Position numbers and translations under genes: made by a program | The notes under the pieces: generated by a model | The model's database searches: none | The model's input: only the letters and a program-made list of their open reading frames with translations | What the model was told of the DNA's origin: nothing | Source of the DNA: Bacillota bacterium | GTDB lineage: Bacteria; Bacillota; Dehalobacteriia; UBA4068 | Assembly: GCA_030528765.1 (NCBI GenBank) | Contig: JAUMYD010000019.1 | Coordinates: 1-15,544, forward strand | Length of the DNA: 15,544 bases | Reading direction: 5' to 3' | In this document: one piece after another, positions 1-6,309 of the stretch | How positions within the stretch are numbered: position 1 is the stretch's first letter | Layout: the number at the start of each line of letters is the position of its first letter

Positions 1-182
1 AAAACAGTACTATATTTTATTTATTTCCCTGGTCAGCCTTGACAGGGGCGGATCACTTTGGCGGCTTCGGGCTGTGTTTTGCAGCAGGCGTATCGCTTGC
101 CTTCCGGGATGGGGAAAGCATGAAAGCCGGGAAAAAGCTGCGCTTCCTTCCGCAAAAATCTTTCTCTCTGGCTGGCCTGTTT
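1..182. other. Left-edge intergenic sequence, no gene seen
   Basis: No open frame here has a ribosome binding site or a recognisable product. The short frames that cross it overlap the ATPase gene out of frame. A stem (CCCTG..CAGGG, extended by TCA/TGA around a bulged G) lies at about 28-48. On the minus strand it is followed by A-rich rather than T-rich sequence, so it is not a convincing terminator. A weak 4-bp stem before a T-run (minus strand, about 130-150) could end the ATPase transcript, but I would not call it. Confidence 0.4.
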
Positions 183-1040
183 TCAATGAAAATCTGCTTC
201 GTGATCCTGGAAAAAACTGTGATAGGTTCGGATATTTTCCAGCTCCGTCCAGGGGCGGATCCGCACCGGCCGGCTGTCCAGGTCATAGACGTGCGCCTGC
301 TCCATGGCCAGCAGAAAGGGGGAATGGGTGGCGATCAGCAGCTGACAGCCGTAGAAGCGGGCAGAATCTGCCAGAAAGCGGGCCAGCTCCATCTGCAGGC
401 TGGGAGAAAGAGAGTTTTCCGGCTCATCCAGCAGGTAAAGCCGGTTTTCCGTGATTCGTTGAGTGAAATAGCGGAAGGCGCTTTCTCCATTGGAGCCCTC
501 CCGTATGTTTCCGGACAACAGCTGCCGCACATAGCGGGATTGGCTGCTGCGGCGGGCCAGTGCCTGTCGGCGAAACTCCTGGTAATCCTCCAGGGAGAGC
601 AGGCGCATATCGCTGCTCCGGTCCTCCCAATATTGCTGAAACAGCTCCTCTCTGCCCTGGTCGATGCCCTGATTCAGAGCACGAAGCTTCAGCATATGAT
701 CGAAAACATCGTCGCTGGTGATGATGGCGCTGCCCTGGGGGAGGGGTTTTTGAAGCTGGGCCTGGCAGAGCTCCAGATAATTCGGGAAAAAATTGGAGCG
801 GTTGTAGAGGCTGCTGCGTTCCAGCCCCAGGGCTTCCGCGATCACATTCAGGGCAGTGGTCTTTCCGGAGCCATTCCCGCCGTAGAGGACGGTCAGCGGG
901 GCGAATTCCAGCTCTGTCAGCTCACGAGGACCTAAGATCCCGAAGGGATAAAAGCTGTCGAAGCAGGTGCGCCGCTCATTCAGGCAGAAGAGGGCTTCTT
1001 CCTGCTGGCTGGGAAAGGAAAAGCCGGAAAGATAGAGCAT
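183..1040 (-). CDS. AAA/ABC-type ATPase (COG3910-like predicted ATPase)
   Basis: Soluble P-loop ATPase of 285 residues. Walker A is GGNGSGKT (about 54-61). A signature-like SNGES follows at about 183-187, Walker B with catalytic acid is LYLLDEPENS (201-210), and the switch histidine is in ATHSP (H239). The order and short insert match the small stand-alone ATPases of the COG3910/AAA_21 type, whose substrate is unknown; there is no nuclease, transmembrane or coiled-coil arm. The upstream frame stays open to a TTG at 1208, but the ATG at 1040 is preceded by AAGGAGG at 9 nt, and similarity to the family begins there. It lies 43 bp downstream of the Sel1-like gene on the same strand, so the two may be cotranscribed. 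The fold is secure; the role is unknown. An OLD-type defence role is not supported, because no TOPRIM domain follows. Confidence 0.88.
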   Translation of the reverse strand: MLYLSGFSFPSQQEEALFCLNERRTCFDSFYPFGILGPRELTELEFAPLTVLYGGNGSGKTTALNVIAEALGLERSSLYNRSNFFPNYLELCQAQLQKPLPQGSAIITSDDVFDHMLKLRALNQGIDQGREELFQQYWEDRSSDMRLLSLEDYQEFRRQALARRSSQSRYVRQLLSGNIREGSNGESAFRYFTQRITENRLYLLDEPENSLSPSLQMELARFLADSARFYGCQLLIATHSPFLLAMEQAHVYDLDSRPVRIRPWTELENIRTYHSFFQDHEADFH

Positions 1041-1057
1041 GGCTGCTGCCTCCTTCT

Positions 1058-1081
1058 CTCCGCTCCGGCGGAGGTTTTTTT
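1058..1081 (+). terminator. Terminator-like hairpin oriented to the plus strand
   Basis: CTCCGC/GCGGAG stem with a TCCG loop, followed by G and seven T. It points against the two minus-strand genes flanking it, so if functional it would stop antisense transcription. On the minus strand the same hairpin sits just upstream of the ATPase ribosome binding site. Confidence 0.4.
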
Positions 1082-1083
1082 CA

Positions 1084-1707
1084 TCATAGCACGGGGCTGT
1101 GGGTCTGTCCAGCTTTTGCTGTACTGAAAGATGGACATAGACGATCCAGCTGCTTTTGGTACCATTCCTGCTGCGTCGGATGGGGACTATGCTTTTTTCC
1201 GGCAGCAAAAAGTCTTCGGGCCCGCAGCGGATCCTGCTCTACGCCCAGGCCCAAGCCATAGCAGAAGCCGGAAATGGCCAGCAAAAGCGGGGGAAGCGCC
1301 GCCAGACTGTGCTCGCTGGGCTCTGGGGGAAGGAGCTGCGCCAAGGATAGACCCAAAGGGCGAAGCTGGGATTGGACACTCAGCAGCCGGGCCAGCCGCA
1401 GTCCTTCCTGCGGCTGATGGAAGAGCTGCTCCAGAGCGGCACAAAGCTGATGCAGCCGATCCGGGAGGGGCTGCTCCCGTTCCAGGCCGAAAAAGGGCCC
1501 CAGGCAGAGGCAGATATCCCAGGCCGCCAGATTGAGCCGGGCCTGTTCCGCATCGGGCCAGGCACCCGGCTCCACCATGCCCCAGAAGCACCAATCCGCC
1601 CAGGCTGGGCTGGAGCAGCTGCTTTGCTCCGGGGGAGCAGGTTTTTTTTGCTGCCCCGGCAGAGGCAGTGTATCCTTAGTATGGATAGGATCACCTTCTT
1701 TGCTCAA
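1084..1707 (-). CDS. Sel1-repeat-like protein, start uncertain (possible pseudogene)
   Basis: About 207 residues if translated from the TTG at 1707. The region around 142-170 (AISGFCYGLGLGVEQDPLRA and the following RRLFAAG) matches the core of a Sel1 repeat (alpha/alpha TPR-like unit), a protein-protein interaction module. The rest is helical and rich in Leu, Gln, Pro and Trp, with no signal peptide or membrane segment. No start is good. TTG 1707 lacks a ribosome binding site. The first in-frame ATG (about residue 44) also lacks one. An AGAAGG-like site near 1695 has no in-frame ATG, GTG or TTG behind it. The frame is open upstream to 1923, through the leader element. A run of eight A at about 1642-1649 lies in the N-terminal part and could be a slippage or frameshift point. 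It is next to, and possibly cotranscribed with, the ATPase. Coding is likely; the start and intactness are not settled. Confidence 0.5.
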   Translation of the reverse strand: MSKEGDPIHTKDTLPLPGQQKKPAPPEQSSCSSPAWADWCFWGMVEPGAWPDAEQARLNLAAWDICLCLGPFFGLEREQPLPDRLHQLCAALEQLFHQPQEGLRLARLLSVQSQLRPLGLSLAQLLPPEPSEHSLAALPPLLLAISGFCYGLGLGVEQDPLRARRLFAAGKKHSPHPTQQEWYQKQLDRLCPSFSTAKAGQTHSPVL

Positions 1708-1709
1708 CC

Positions 1710-1735
1710 GCCGTTTCGCTGGGAAACGGCTTTTT
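1710..1735 (+). terminator. GCCGTTT/AAACGGC hairpin with plus-strand T-run
   Basis: A perfect 7-bp stem (1710-1716 with 1724-1730) is followed on the plus strand by five T. On the minus strand it lies directly before the TTG of the Sel1-like gene, so it may instead be part of that gene's leader structure. Confidence 0.35.
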
Positions 1736-1779
1736 CTCCGCGGGGGAAAGGGGCCGGCGCACCGGCCCGACCGCGGGAG
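1736..1779 (-). other. GC-rich nested hairpin in the Sel1-like gene leader
   Basis: Outer arms CTCCGCGG and CCGCGGGAG pair with one bulged G. Inside, 1751-1768 forms a perfect 7-bp stem that on the minus strand closes a TGCG (UNCG-type) loop. The same 14-nt core (GCCGGTGCGCCGGC) recurs at 12928-12941. It stands between the leader terminator and the Sel1-like gene. Confidence 0.5.
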
Positions 1780-1783
1780 AAAC

Positions 1784-1815
1784 AAAAAAAGCCGTGTATG
1801 ATAGACACATACACG
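1784..1815 (-). terminator. Intrinsic terminator (attenuator) in the minus-strand leader
   Basis: On the minus strand CGTGTATG (1808-1815) pairs perfectly with CATACACG (1793-1800) around a 7-nt loop, then GC and seven T. An alternative register pairs AGCCGTGT (1816-1823) with ACACGGCT (1790-1797). Either would end a transcript from the 1984-2012 promoter before the Sel1-like gene. Confidence 0.65.
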
Positions 1816-1851
1816 ACACGGCTGAGCATGCTTATGCACGGCAATCCGCTG

Positions 1852-1880
1852 TTGCACAAACCAAGAAAAAACCGTATAAT
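1852..1880 (+). promoter_or_regulatory. Sigma-A-type promoter for antisense RNA
   Basis: TTGCAC (1852-1857), 17-bp spacer, TATAAT (1875-1880). The predicted start is near 1887. It lies inside the minus-strand leader and reads against it. Confidence 0.6.
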
Positions 1881-1886
1881 AATCAT

Positions 1887-1973
1887 GCGGTTTAGCTTTG
1901 CTATTGTGTATGTGGGGCATCACATATGCAGGCCAGGGGGTGTTGGCGCACCCCTTGGCTGCCGCTTTTTGTT
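1887..1973 (+). ncRNA. Putative ~85-nt antisense RNA
   Basis: Bounded by a plus promoter (1852-1880) and a GC-rich hairpin plus T-run (1928-1973). It contains no convincing open reading frame. It would carry a TAGC-TTT-GCTA mini-hairpin, a TATGTG/CACATA hairpin and the terminator stem. It is fully complementary to the first 80-90 nt of the minus-strand leader, including segment 1906-1914, the proposed antiterminator arm. This resembles the antisense-driven transcription attenuation known from plasmid replication leaders, but here it lies upstream of a Sel1-like gene. Promoter and terminator are seen; function is inferred. Confidence 0.45.
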
Positions 1974-1977
1974 TCTC
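1928..1977 (+). terminator. Intrinsic terminator of the antisense RNA
   Basis: GCAGGCCAGGGGGTG pairs with CACCCCTTGGCTGC (one mismatch and one bulge) around a short loop, followed by CGC, five T and GTTTCTC. The downstream GCTTTTTGTTTCTC (1964-1977) is an inverted repeat of 1777-1792. Confidence 0.65.
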
Positions 1978-1983
1978 TTTCCA

Positions 1984-2012
1984 ATTATAGCAAAGCTTAC
2001 CATATATTGCAA
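1984..2012 (-). promoter_or_regulatory. Strong sigma-A-type promoter, minus strand
   Basis: Read on the minus strand: TTGCAA (2012-2007), 17-bp spacer, TATAAT (1989-1984) preceded by TGC, an extended -10. The predicted start is about 1977. It drives the structured leader and presumably the Sel1-like and ATPase genes. The AGCTTTGCTAT next to the -10 recurs inverted at 1894-1904. Confidence 0.7.
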
Positions 2013-2094
2013 ACAGAAATTCAGCACCTCTTACTGGGGGAGGGGCTGGAAGTGAGCTTTTATCTTGCTGAGATTTAACTGAAATGAATATGAA

Positions 2095-2125
2095 AAAGAC
2101 AGCTCTGCCTGGCAGGGCTGTCTTT
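2095..2125 (-). terminator. Intrinsic terminator of the 150-residue protein gene
   Basis: AAAGACAGC and GCTGTCTTT arms with further CTGCC/GGCAG pairing. On the minus strand it is followed by CTTTTTC. It lies 17 bp beyond the stop of the gene ending at 2142. Confidence 0.8.
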
Positions 2126-2141
2126 GCATATGGGGAAGGAT

Positions 2142-2594
2142 TTAGAGATAGGGTCGCATCTGATCCGTCAGCTGCAGCTCCTGGGAGATCAGGCGGGAGG
2201 CGATATCCCGGGCGCCTTCATCCGCCTGGTGGTATTGATTCAGATAGCGGTGCAGAGATTTCACGCCCATGTTGCAGCCATCGGTGATCAGATCCGCAAT
2301 GGTGGAATCCGATTCATTGGCGATCAGCTTGGCGTTGGTCTTCACCCAGGACATGCCCTTTGCGATGGGATTGGGTTCCTTTCCGTCCTCATGCAGGCGG
2401 CAGAGGCGAACGACCGTTTCTTCCCGCAGCTTTTCGTGGCCTTCCCGGCACTGAGCCAGCTTGTTTCGCAGATCATCGTTTTTGACATAATCCAGAACAT
2501 CATTGATGGAGGAGATGCCCATGCGGATGCCGGAATCACATTCCTTCAGCAGCTTGACGGTATCGTCCTGAATCTGGCCTTGTTTTTCGTTCAT
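2142..2594 (-). CDS. Conserved hypothetical helical protein (ferritin-like bundle possible)
   Basis: 150 residues, ATG at 2594 with AAAGGAGG 7 nt upstream, an excellent ribosome binding site. The sequence is almost all amphipathic helix, with conserved-looking blocks such as TVKLLKECDSGIRMGISSI near the start, EPNPIAKGMSWVKTN in the middle and TIADLITDGCNMGVKSLHRY near 105-122. Proteins with these blocks are common in anaerobic Bacillota and are annotated as hypothetical, some with ferritin-like or DUF2383-like tags. I cannot confirm a metal site here: Glu and His are present, but no clear ExxH pair repeats. No signal peptide or membrane segment. The gene follows the XRE regulator by 55 bp on the same strand and ends at its own terminator, so the two may form an operon. 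Function unknown. Confidence 0.85.
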   Translation of the reverse strand: MNEKQGQIQDDTVKLLKECDSGIRMGISSINDVLDYVKNDDLRNKLAQCREGHEKLREETVVRLCRLHEDGKEPNPIAKGMSWVKTNAKLIANESDSTIADLITDGCNMGVKSLHRYLNQYHQADEGARDIASRLISQELQLTDQMRPYL

Positions 2595-2649
2595 TGTGCG
2601 TCCTCCTTTTGCGAAAGCATGAGCCTAGCATGCCCCGGAAAGGAAGGGT

Positions 2650-3888
2650 TTACACATCCGCTGCTTCGGAGAGAGGCTTTTTTGCCGGGGGCTTTGGCTT
2701 CCGCTGGGAGCAGGCCCGTAGTCCACAGCTCCAAAGCAGCAAAACGGCAAAGGCCGGGGCTTCCCGCCGGAAGATGGCATAGATTAGTTTCCCGCTGAGG
2801 CTGCTTTCCCCGCCGAGCAGCAGCTCCATGCTCTGAGAGCAGAGCAGAAGCACCAGAAAGGAGGCCAGCAGCATCAGGAGGACGCGCCAGGGCTGCTTAC
2901 GCAGCTGCTGATCCAGCAGAAGCAGCAGGTGATAGAGAAGCGCCAGCCCCAGCAGGAGCAGAAGGAGCCGGTTTTGCTGCTGTGCCAGCTGCTCCAGGGC
3001 TTTTTTCACCACATCCCGGGTCATGATGGTGGCTACATCTGAATTTAGGTAGACGGGATCATGAAATTCCGCCTGCGCCAGGGATTCCAGCTCCGGCATA
3101 TGGAAAAGGGGGAAGAGCATCAGCCCTGCCCCGGCCAGCAGAGCAGCAAAGCCGCCCGCCCAGAGCTTCACCCGGAAGCAAGGCTGCCCGGAGGGAGCGC
3201 GGAGAAAAGCCCAGATCTGCGAAACGCCCAGCAGGCAGAGGGTCAGCAAGAAAAGCTGGCTGCTGAGCCCATATGGCCACTGGCTAAGCACATTTCCCGG
3301 ACCCAGAGGATAGGCGAGAATGGCGAAAAGCAGGAGCAGCTCTGCGGCAAAAAGCCAGAGGAAAGAGCGGCATTCCTGCTTCGGGCTTTCCGGGAGACTG
3401 CCGCTGTTCAACAGCTGCTTTTCTTGATGGGAATAGAAGAAGCAGCCAAGCAGCAGCAGGATCGGTGCGGGAAAGTGCAGGAATAGCCTGAGAGAGAGTT
3501 TGGAAGCAAGCAGCATTTCCAAAAGGCAGCCGAGAATCAGCCCCAGCAGGGAGAGTGCGGCTGCCAGGCAGGCTGCTTTCCGCAGCTTTTTCCCAGCTGC
3601 TGAAGGAGAAGGGCTGCTCTTTGCTTGCTGCTCTTCCCCGGAGGAAGAAGGCTTTTCCGTCTGAGGCAGGCTTTCCAAGCCCAGCAGGCTGTCCACAGAA
3701 AGGCCGAAAAGCCGGGAAAGCGTTGGCAGCAGGGGGAGATCGGGAAAGCATTCCCCCCGCTCCCATTTGCTGACTGCTTTATCGGAGACATGGAGCAGGG
3801 CAGCCAGGTCTTTTTGGGTCAAGCTCTTTTCTGTTCGCAGAGTTTTGATCCTGCTGCCTACGTCCACCGGGTCGATCTGTGCATTCAT
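2650..3888 (-). CDS. XRE-family DNA-binding protein with multispanning membrane domain
   Basis: 412 residues. The N-terminal HTH_3 domain (about 11-65) contains the typical LTQKDLAALLHVSDKAVSKWE helix-turn-helix and a FPDLPLLPTLSRLFGLSVDSLL tail. A Ser/Pro/Gln/Lys-rich linker (about 70-100) leads into roughly eight hydrophobic helices (near 102-120, 128-146, 171-190, 203-222, 237-255, 299-318, 326-344, 372-390) and a basic C-terminus. Membrane-tethered XRE proteins are widespread in Bacillota; targets and signals are mostly unknown. The ATG at 3888 has GAGGTGA 7-8 nt upstream; the frame is open to 3936, but that part lacks a start signal. The leucine-rich helices look degenerate but intact. 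The gene has its own promoter (3927-3956) and precedes the 150-residue protein gene. An autoregulatory role is plausible but inferred. Confidence 0.87.
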   Translation of the reverse strand: MNAQIDPVDVGSRIKTLRTEKSLTQKDLAALLHVSDKAVSKWERGECFPDLPLLPTLSRLFGLSVDSLLGLESLPQTEKPSSSGEEQQAKSSPSPSAAGKKLRKAACLAAALSLLGLILGCLLEMLLASKLSLRLFLHFPAPILLLLGCFFYSHQEKQLLNSGSLPESPKQECRSFLWLFAAELLLLFAILAYPLGPGNVLSQWPYGLSSQLFLLTLCLLGVSQIWAFLRAPSGQPCFRVKLWAGGFAALLAGAGLMLFPLFHMPELESLAQAEFHDPVYLNSDVATIMTRDVVKKALEQLAQQQNRLLLLLLGLALLYHLLLLLDQQLRKQPWRVLLMLLASFLVLLLCSQSMELLLGGESSLSGKLIYAIFRREAPAFAVLLLWSCGLRACSQRKPKPPAKKPLSEAADV

Positions 3889-3926
3889 TCTGAAATCACC
3901 TCTTTTTTGATTTGCTTTGCTGGCTG

Positions 3927-3956
3927 AGCATAGCATGGACTGTCTTTTTTAGGCAA
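3927..3956 (-). promoter_or_regulatory. Promoter of the XRE regulator gene
   Basis: Minus strand: TTGCCT (3956-3951), 18-bp spacer, TATGCT (3932-3927) preceded by TGC (extended -10). It lies 39 bp upstream of the ATG at 3888. Confidence 0.6.
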
Positions 3957-4034
3957 GCTACGGGAGCTGGATTTGCTCTACCCCCGGTAGAATGCCCAGC
4001 ATACCCCATATATTACGGGGCAGAAATGCGGCAC

Positions 4035-4070
4035 AGAAAAAGCCTGCCCTTTTGCAAAAGGGCAGGCTTT
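4035..4070 (-). terminator. Intrinsic terminator of the ptb-buk operon
   Basis: Perfect palindrome at 4039-4070 (arms AAAGCCTGCCCTTTTG / CAAAAGGGCAGGCTTT). The minus strand continues with TT then CTGTG, giving a five-T tail. It begins 11 bp beyond the butyrate kinase stop. Confidence 0.85.
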
Positions 4071-4081
4071 GGGGGGTTCGC

Positions 4082-5158
4082 TTATTCTGCTTCGGCAGAG
4101 TAGCTCTTCGCTTCCTCCTCCCCACGGAGAACGCGGAGCATGCCCAGCGCCAGAGCTTCCATTTCGCACTGGCCGGGCAGCACATGGATGGGCGCCAGCG
4201 GGCCCACATAGCTGCGGATTTTTTCCATGAGCATGCGGGAATAGGCCAGACCGCCGGTGAGGAGGATGGCATCCATGGAGCAATGCAGAGCCGGTGCCAG
4301 ATTGCCGATGCCCTTGGCGATCTGATAGGCCTGGGCTTCATAGATCAGGGCTGCCTTTTCATCCCCGTTGTGGATGCGTTCTTCGATCTCCTGGCAATCG
4401 GCAGTTCCCAGCCAGGCCCGGAGACCACCCTGGCCGCGCTGTTTCTTTGTGACCTGGGCTTTGTTGTATTCCCCGCTGAAGCACATATCGATGATATAGA
4501 GCAGGGGAACGCTGCCTGCCCGTTCCGGGGAGAAGGGGCCGCCGTCATCGGTGATCACATCGATGATGCGCCCGCCCCGGTGGGCACTGATAGAGATGCC
4601 GCCGCCCAGATGGGCGATGAGCAGGTTCATCTCCTCATATTTCCGGCCCTGCGCTTTTGCGAATTTTCGGCCCATGGCCCGGCTGTTCAGCACATGGCAG
4701 AAGCTCTGACGGCGAATCTCCGGGATGCCGGTGATCTTCGCCATCTCCGGCAGGTCGTCGGCGGAGACTGCATCATAGATGATGGCAGGCAGACCCAGGG
4801 GCGCGGCGATGGCATCCGCCAGCAGGGCACCCATATTGGAGGCATGGGGGATGAGCTTTCCGCTTTCGATGACCGCTTTCAGGGCCTGATCGACGCGGTA
4901 AGCGCCGGTTTTCAGCCGGGGGATCATGCCTCCCCGCCCCACCACAGCGGAAAGATCTTCTGCCTGCAGGCCATGGGCAGAGAGGCTTTCCTGCACGGCT
5001 GCCAAACGAAGGGGCATCTGCTCCAAAAGCGCGCTGCATTGGGAAAGGGCCTCCTCGCTGTGAACGATATTCTCCATGAAAAGCTCTTTTTCGTCCTCAT
5101 AAACGGCCACCTTGGTGGAGGTGGAGCCGGGGTTGATGACCAGAATACGATAGTCCAT
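4082..5158 (-). CDS. buk: Butyrate kinase
   Basis: 358 residues, the usual length of the family. Transfers phosphate from butyryl phosphate to ADP, giving butyrate and ATP in the cytoplasm, the substrate-level phosphorylation step of the Ptb-Buk butyrate route. ASKHA-fold acetate/butyrate kinase signatures are clear: VINPGSTSTKVAVYED at the N-terminus (phosphate 1 loop), GGGMIPRLKTGAYRV near 74-88, HVLNSRAMGR near 160-169, LIAHLGGGISISAHRGGR near 185-202, and the adenosine-binding DAILLTGGLAYS near 293-304. The ATG at 5158 has AAAGGAGA 5-6 nt upstream. It starts 32 bp after the ptb stop on the same strand, and a strong terminator follows its stop. Related branched-chain acid kinases look alike, so isobutyrate or isovalerate use cannot be excluded, but the ptb partner fits butyrate. 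Confidence 0.96.
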   Translation of the reverse strand: MDYRILVINPGSTSTKVAVYEDEKELFMENIVHSEEALSQCSALLEQMPLRLAAVQESLSAHGLQAEDLSAVVGRGGMIPRLKTGAYRVDQALKAVIESGKLIPHASNMGALLADAIAAPLGLPAIIYDAVSADDLPEMAKITGIPEIRRQSFCHVLNSRAMGRKFAKAQGRKYEEMNLLIAHLGGGISISAHRGGRIIDVITDDGGPFSPERAGSVPLLYIIDMCFSGEYNKAQVTKKQRGQGGLRAWLGTADCQEIEERIHNGDEKAALIYEAQAYQIAKGIGNLAPALHCSMDAILLTGGLAYSRMLMEKIRSYVGPLAPIHVLPGQCEMEALALGMLRVLRGEEEAKSYSAEAE

Positions 5159-5190
5159 ATAGCTCTCCTTTCGGTGATGGGCTTTGTGGA

Positions 5191-6084
5191 TCAGAGGCAG
5201 GCATAGGCCAGGTTCAGGGAGTTCCGCTTGGCCTCTGCGTCATCCGCCCGGGAGACCAGGACGATGGGATGGGTGGCCCCCAGGATCACGCCGGCCATTT
5301 TGGCCCCTGCGCCGTAGATCAGGGCTTTGCTGGTCAGATTCCCGGCCTGAATATCCGGGCAGAGGAAAAGATCCACCTCACCGCTGATCCGGCTTTCGAT
5401 GTGCTTATGGGCAGCGGCTTCTTTGGACCAGGCCACATCAAAGGCCATGGGGCCTTCCAGCAGGCAGCCCTCCAGCTTGCCTTCCCGGTTCATCTGCTGC
5501 AGGGCAGCAGCGTCTGCGGAGGCGGGGATCTTGGGGTCTATCTTCTCATTGGCAGCCAGGGCGGCTACCTTGGGGCATTCATAGCCCATGCGATGCAGGG
5601 CGCCCAGTGCGTTCTGCAGGATGCCCAGCTTCTGTTGGAGATCAGGCGTGGGGCACATGCCACCGTCAGTATAGAAGTGGAGGTGATCCTGGCCGGGGAT
5701 CTCCAAAGCCGCCAGGTGAGAAAGGAGATGGCCGTTCCGCAGACCCCGTTCCGGATGCACCACGGCACGCAGGAAAACGCTGGTGTTCAGCATGCCTTTC
5801 ATCAGCACCTGGGCTCGTCCGGAGGCCACCAAGCCACAGGCCAGGGCAGCAGCGGCTTCCGGGGTGGATGTGCCGAGGATATCCTCCGGCCGGAAATCCG
5901 CTTCCTTGCAAAGTGCTTCGATCTCTGCCGCATCCCCAACCAGGATGGAGCGGGCCTGTCCTTCGTCTGCCAGCCCCTTTGCCAGCTGGATGATCTCCTT
6001 ATCCTCTGCACCGGCAATGGCCAGCACAGGCACGGGACGGTTTGCCAGCTGCTCCCGCAGGGCAGTAAAATCTCGTATGCGCAT
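5191..6084 (-). CDS. ptb: Phosphate butyryltransferase
   Basis: 297 residues, typical for the phosphate acetyl/butaryl transferase (PTA_PTB) family. Converts butyryl-CoA and phosphate to butyryl phosphate and CoA, feeding butyrate kinase encoded 32 bp downstream. Recognisable blocks: VLMKGMLNTSVFLRAVV (about 94-110), HLSHL-type region near 120, DGGMCPTPDLQQK (about 140-152), LAANEKIDPKIPAS (about 177-190), GPMAFDVAWS (about 211-220), and the C-terminal ISGEVDLFLCPDIQAGNLTSKAL and AGVILGATHPIVLVSRAD. The last block is the usual acyl/CoA-site region. ATG at 6084 has AGAGAGGTG 4-5 nt upstream. First gene of a two-gene operon; the leader upstream is A/T-rich on the minus strand and I could not fix a -35. 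A short Pta for acetyl-CoA is the alternative, made less likely by the buk neighbour. Confidence 0.95.
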   Translation of the reverse strand: MRIRDFTALREQLANRPVPVLAIAGAEDKEIIQLAKGLADEGQARSILVGDAAEIEALCKEADFRPEDILGTSTPEAAAALACGLVASGRAQVLMKGMLNTSVFLRAVVHPERGLRNGHLLSHLAALEIPGQDHLHFYTDGGMCPTPDLQQKLGILQNALGALHRMGYECPKVAALAANEKIDPKIPASADAAALQQMNREGKLEGCLLEGPMAFDVAWSKEAAAHKHIESRISGEVDLFLCPDIQAGNLTSKALIYGAGAKMAGVILGATHPIVLVSRADDAEAKRNSLNLAYACL

Positions 6085-6165
6085 AAGACACCTCTCTGTT
6101 CATATTTGTGGTTTATCAGCTTTATGCTTTGTTTTTTTGTGTTTTTTTTGTTTTTGAAGAAAAGA

Positions 6166-6202
6166 AATGGCTGGAAGACCGTTTCGGGTATTTCCAGCCA
6201 TT
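6166..6202 (-). terminator. Intrinsic terminator downstream of the UPF0173 gene
   Basis: AATGGCTGGAA / TTCCAGCCATT arms with three more pairs (one mismatch between) around a GTTTCG-type loop. On the minus strand it is followed by TCTTTTCTTC. It lies about 110 bp past the stop at 6310; a second 8-bp stem (TTCTCTGC/GCAGAGAA, 6221-6247) lies between without a T-run. Confidence 0.65.
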
Positions 6203-6309
6203 CTGCCGTTCTGAACTGTATTCTCTGCAGGACAAAGCAGCAGAGAAGATTTTGAAGAGCATCGTGCTTTACTGCCATTCTACCGTTTGCCGTGCATCTG
6301 CCAGCTGCT

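Larger units (their letters stand above)
1784..1977 (-). ncRNA. Putative structured leader / attenuated RNA
   Basis: This is the predicted transcript from the strong minus promoter (start about 1977) to the T-run at 1784-1790, about 194 nt. Elements in order: a GC-rich hairpin (1962-1928), a TATGTG/CACATA hairpin (1926-1921 with 1914-1909), a TAGC/GCTA mini-hairpin (about 1904-1894), an AAACCG/CGGTTT hairpin before a T-run (1892-1862), then the terminator. Segment 1906-1914 is perfectly complementary (9 bp) to 1806-1814, which overlaps one terminator arm, so pairing there would prevent termination. The 5' end (1977-1964) is also complementary to 1777-1792, just beyond the terminator. I recognise no known riboswitch family. 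6S RNA was considered because of the length and paired ends, but the strong local hairpins argue against it. Confidence 0.45.

Noticed and set aside
1704..1886. 60-codon hydrophobic frame (MIIIRFFLGL...) in the leader as a type I toxin
   Set aside because: No ribosome binding site, it crosses the leader terminator, and its second half is Arg/Gly/Pro-rich rather than a toxin tail.
1784..1977. 6S RNA
   Set aside because: The length and paired ends fit, but strong local hairpins, an internal opposing promoter and a terminator do not form the single long rod with a central bubble.
3992..5206. Plus-strand open frame (404 codons) opposite butyrate kinase
   Set aside because: Starts in the terminator region and mirrors buk; no ribosome binding site or domain.
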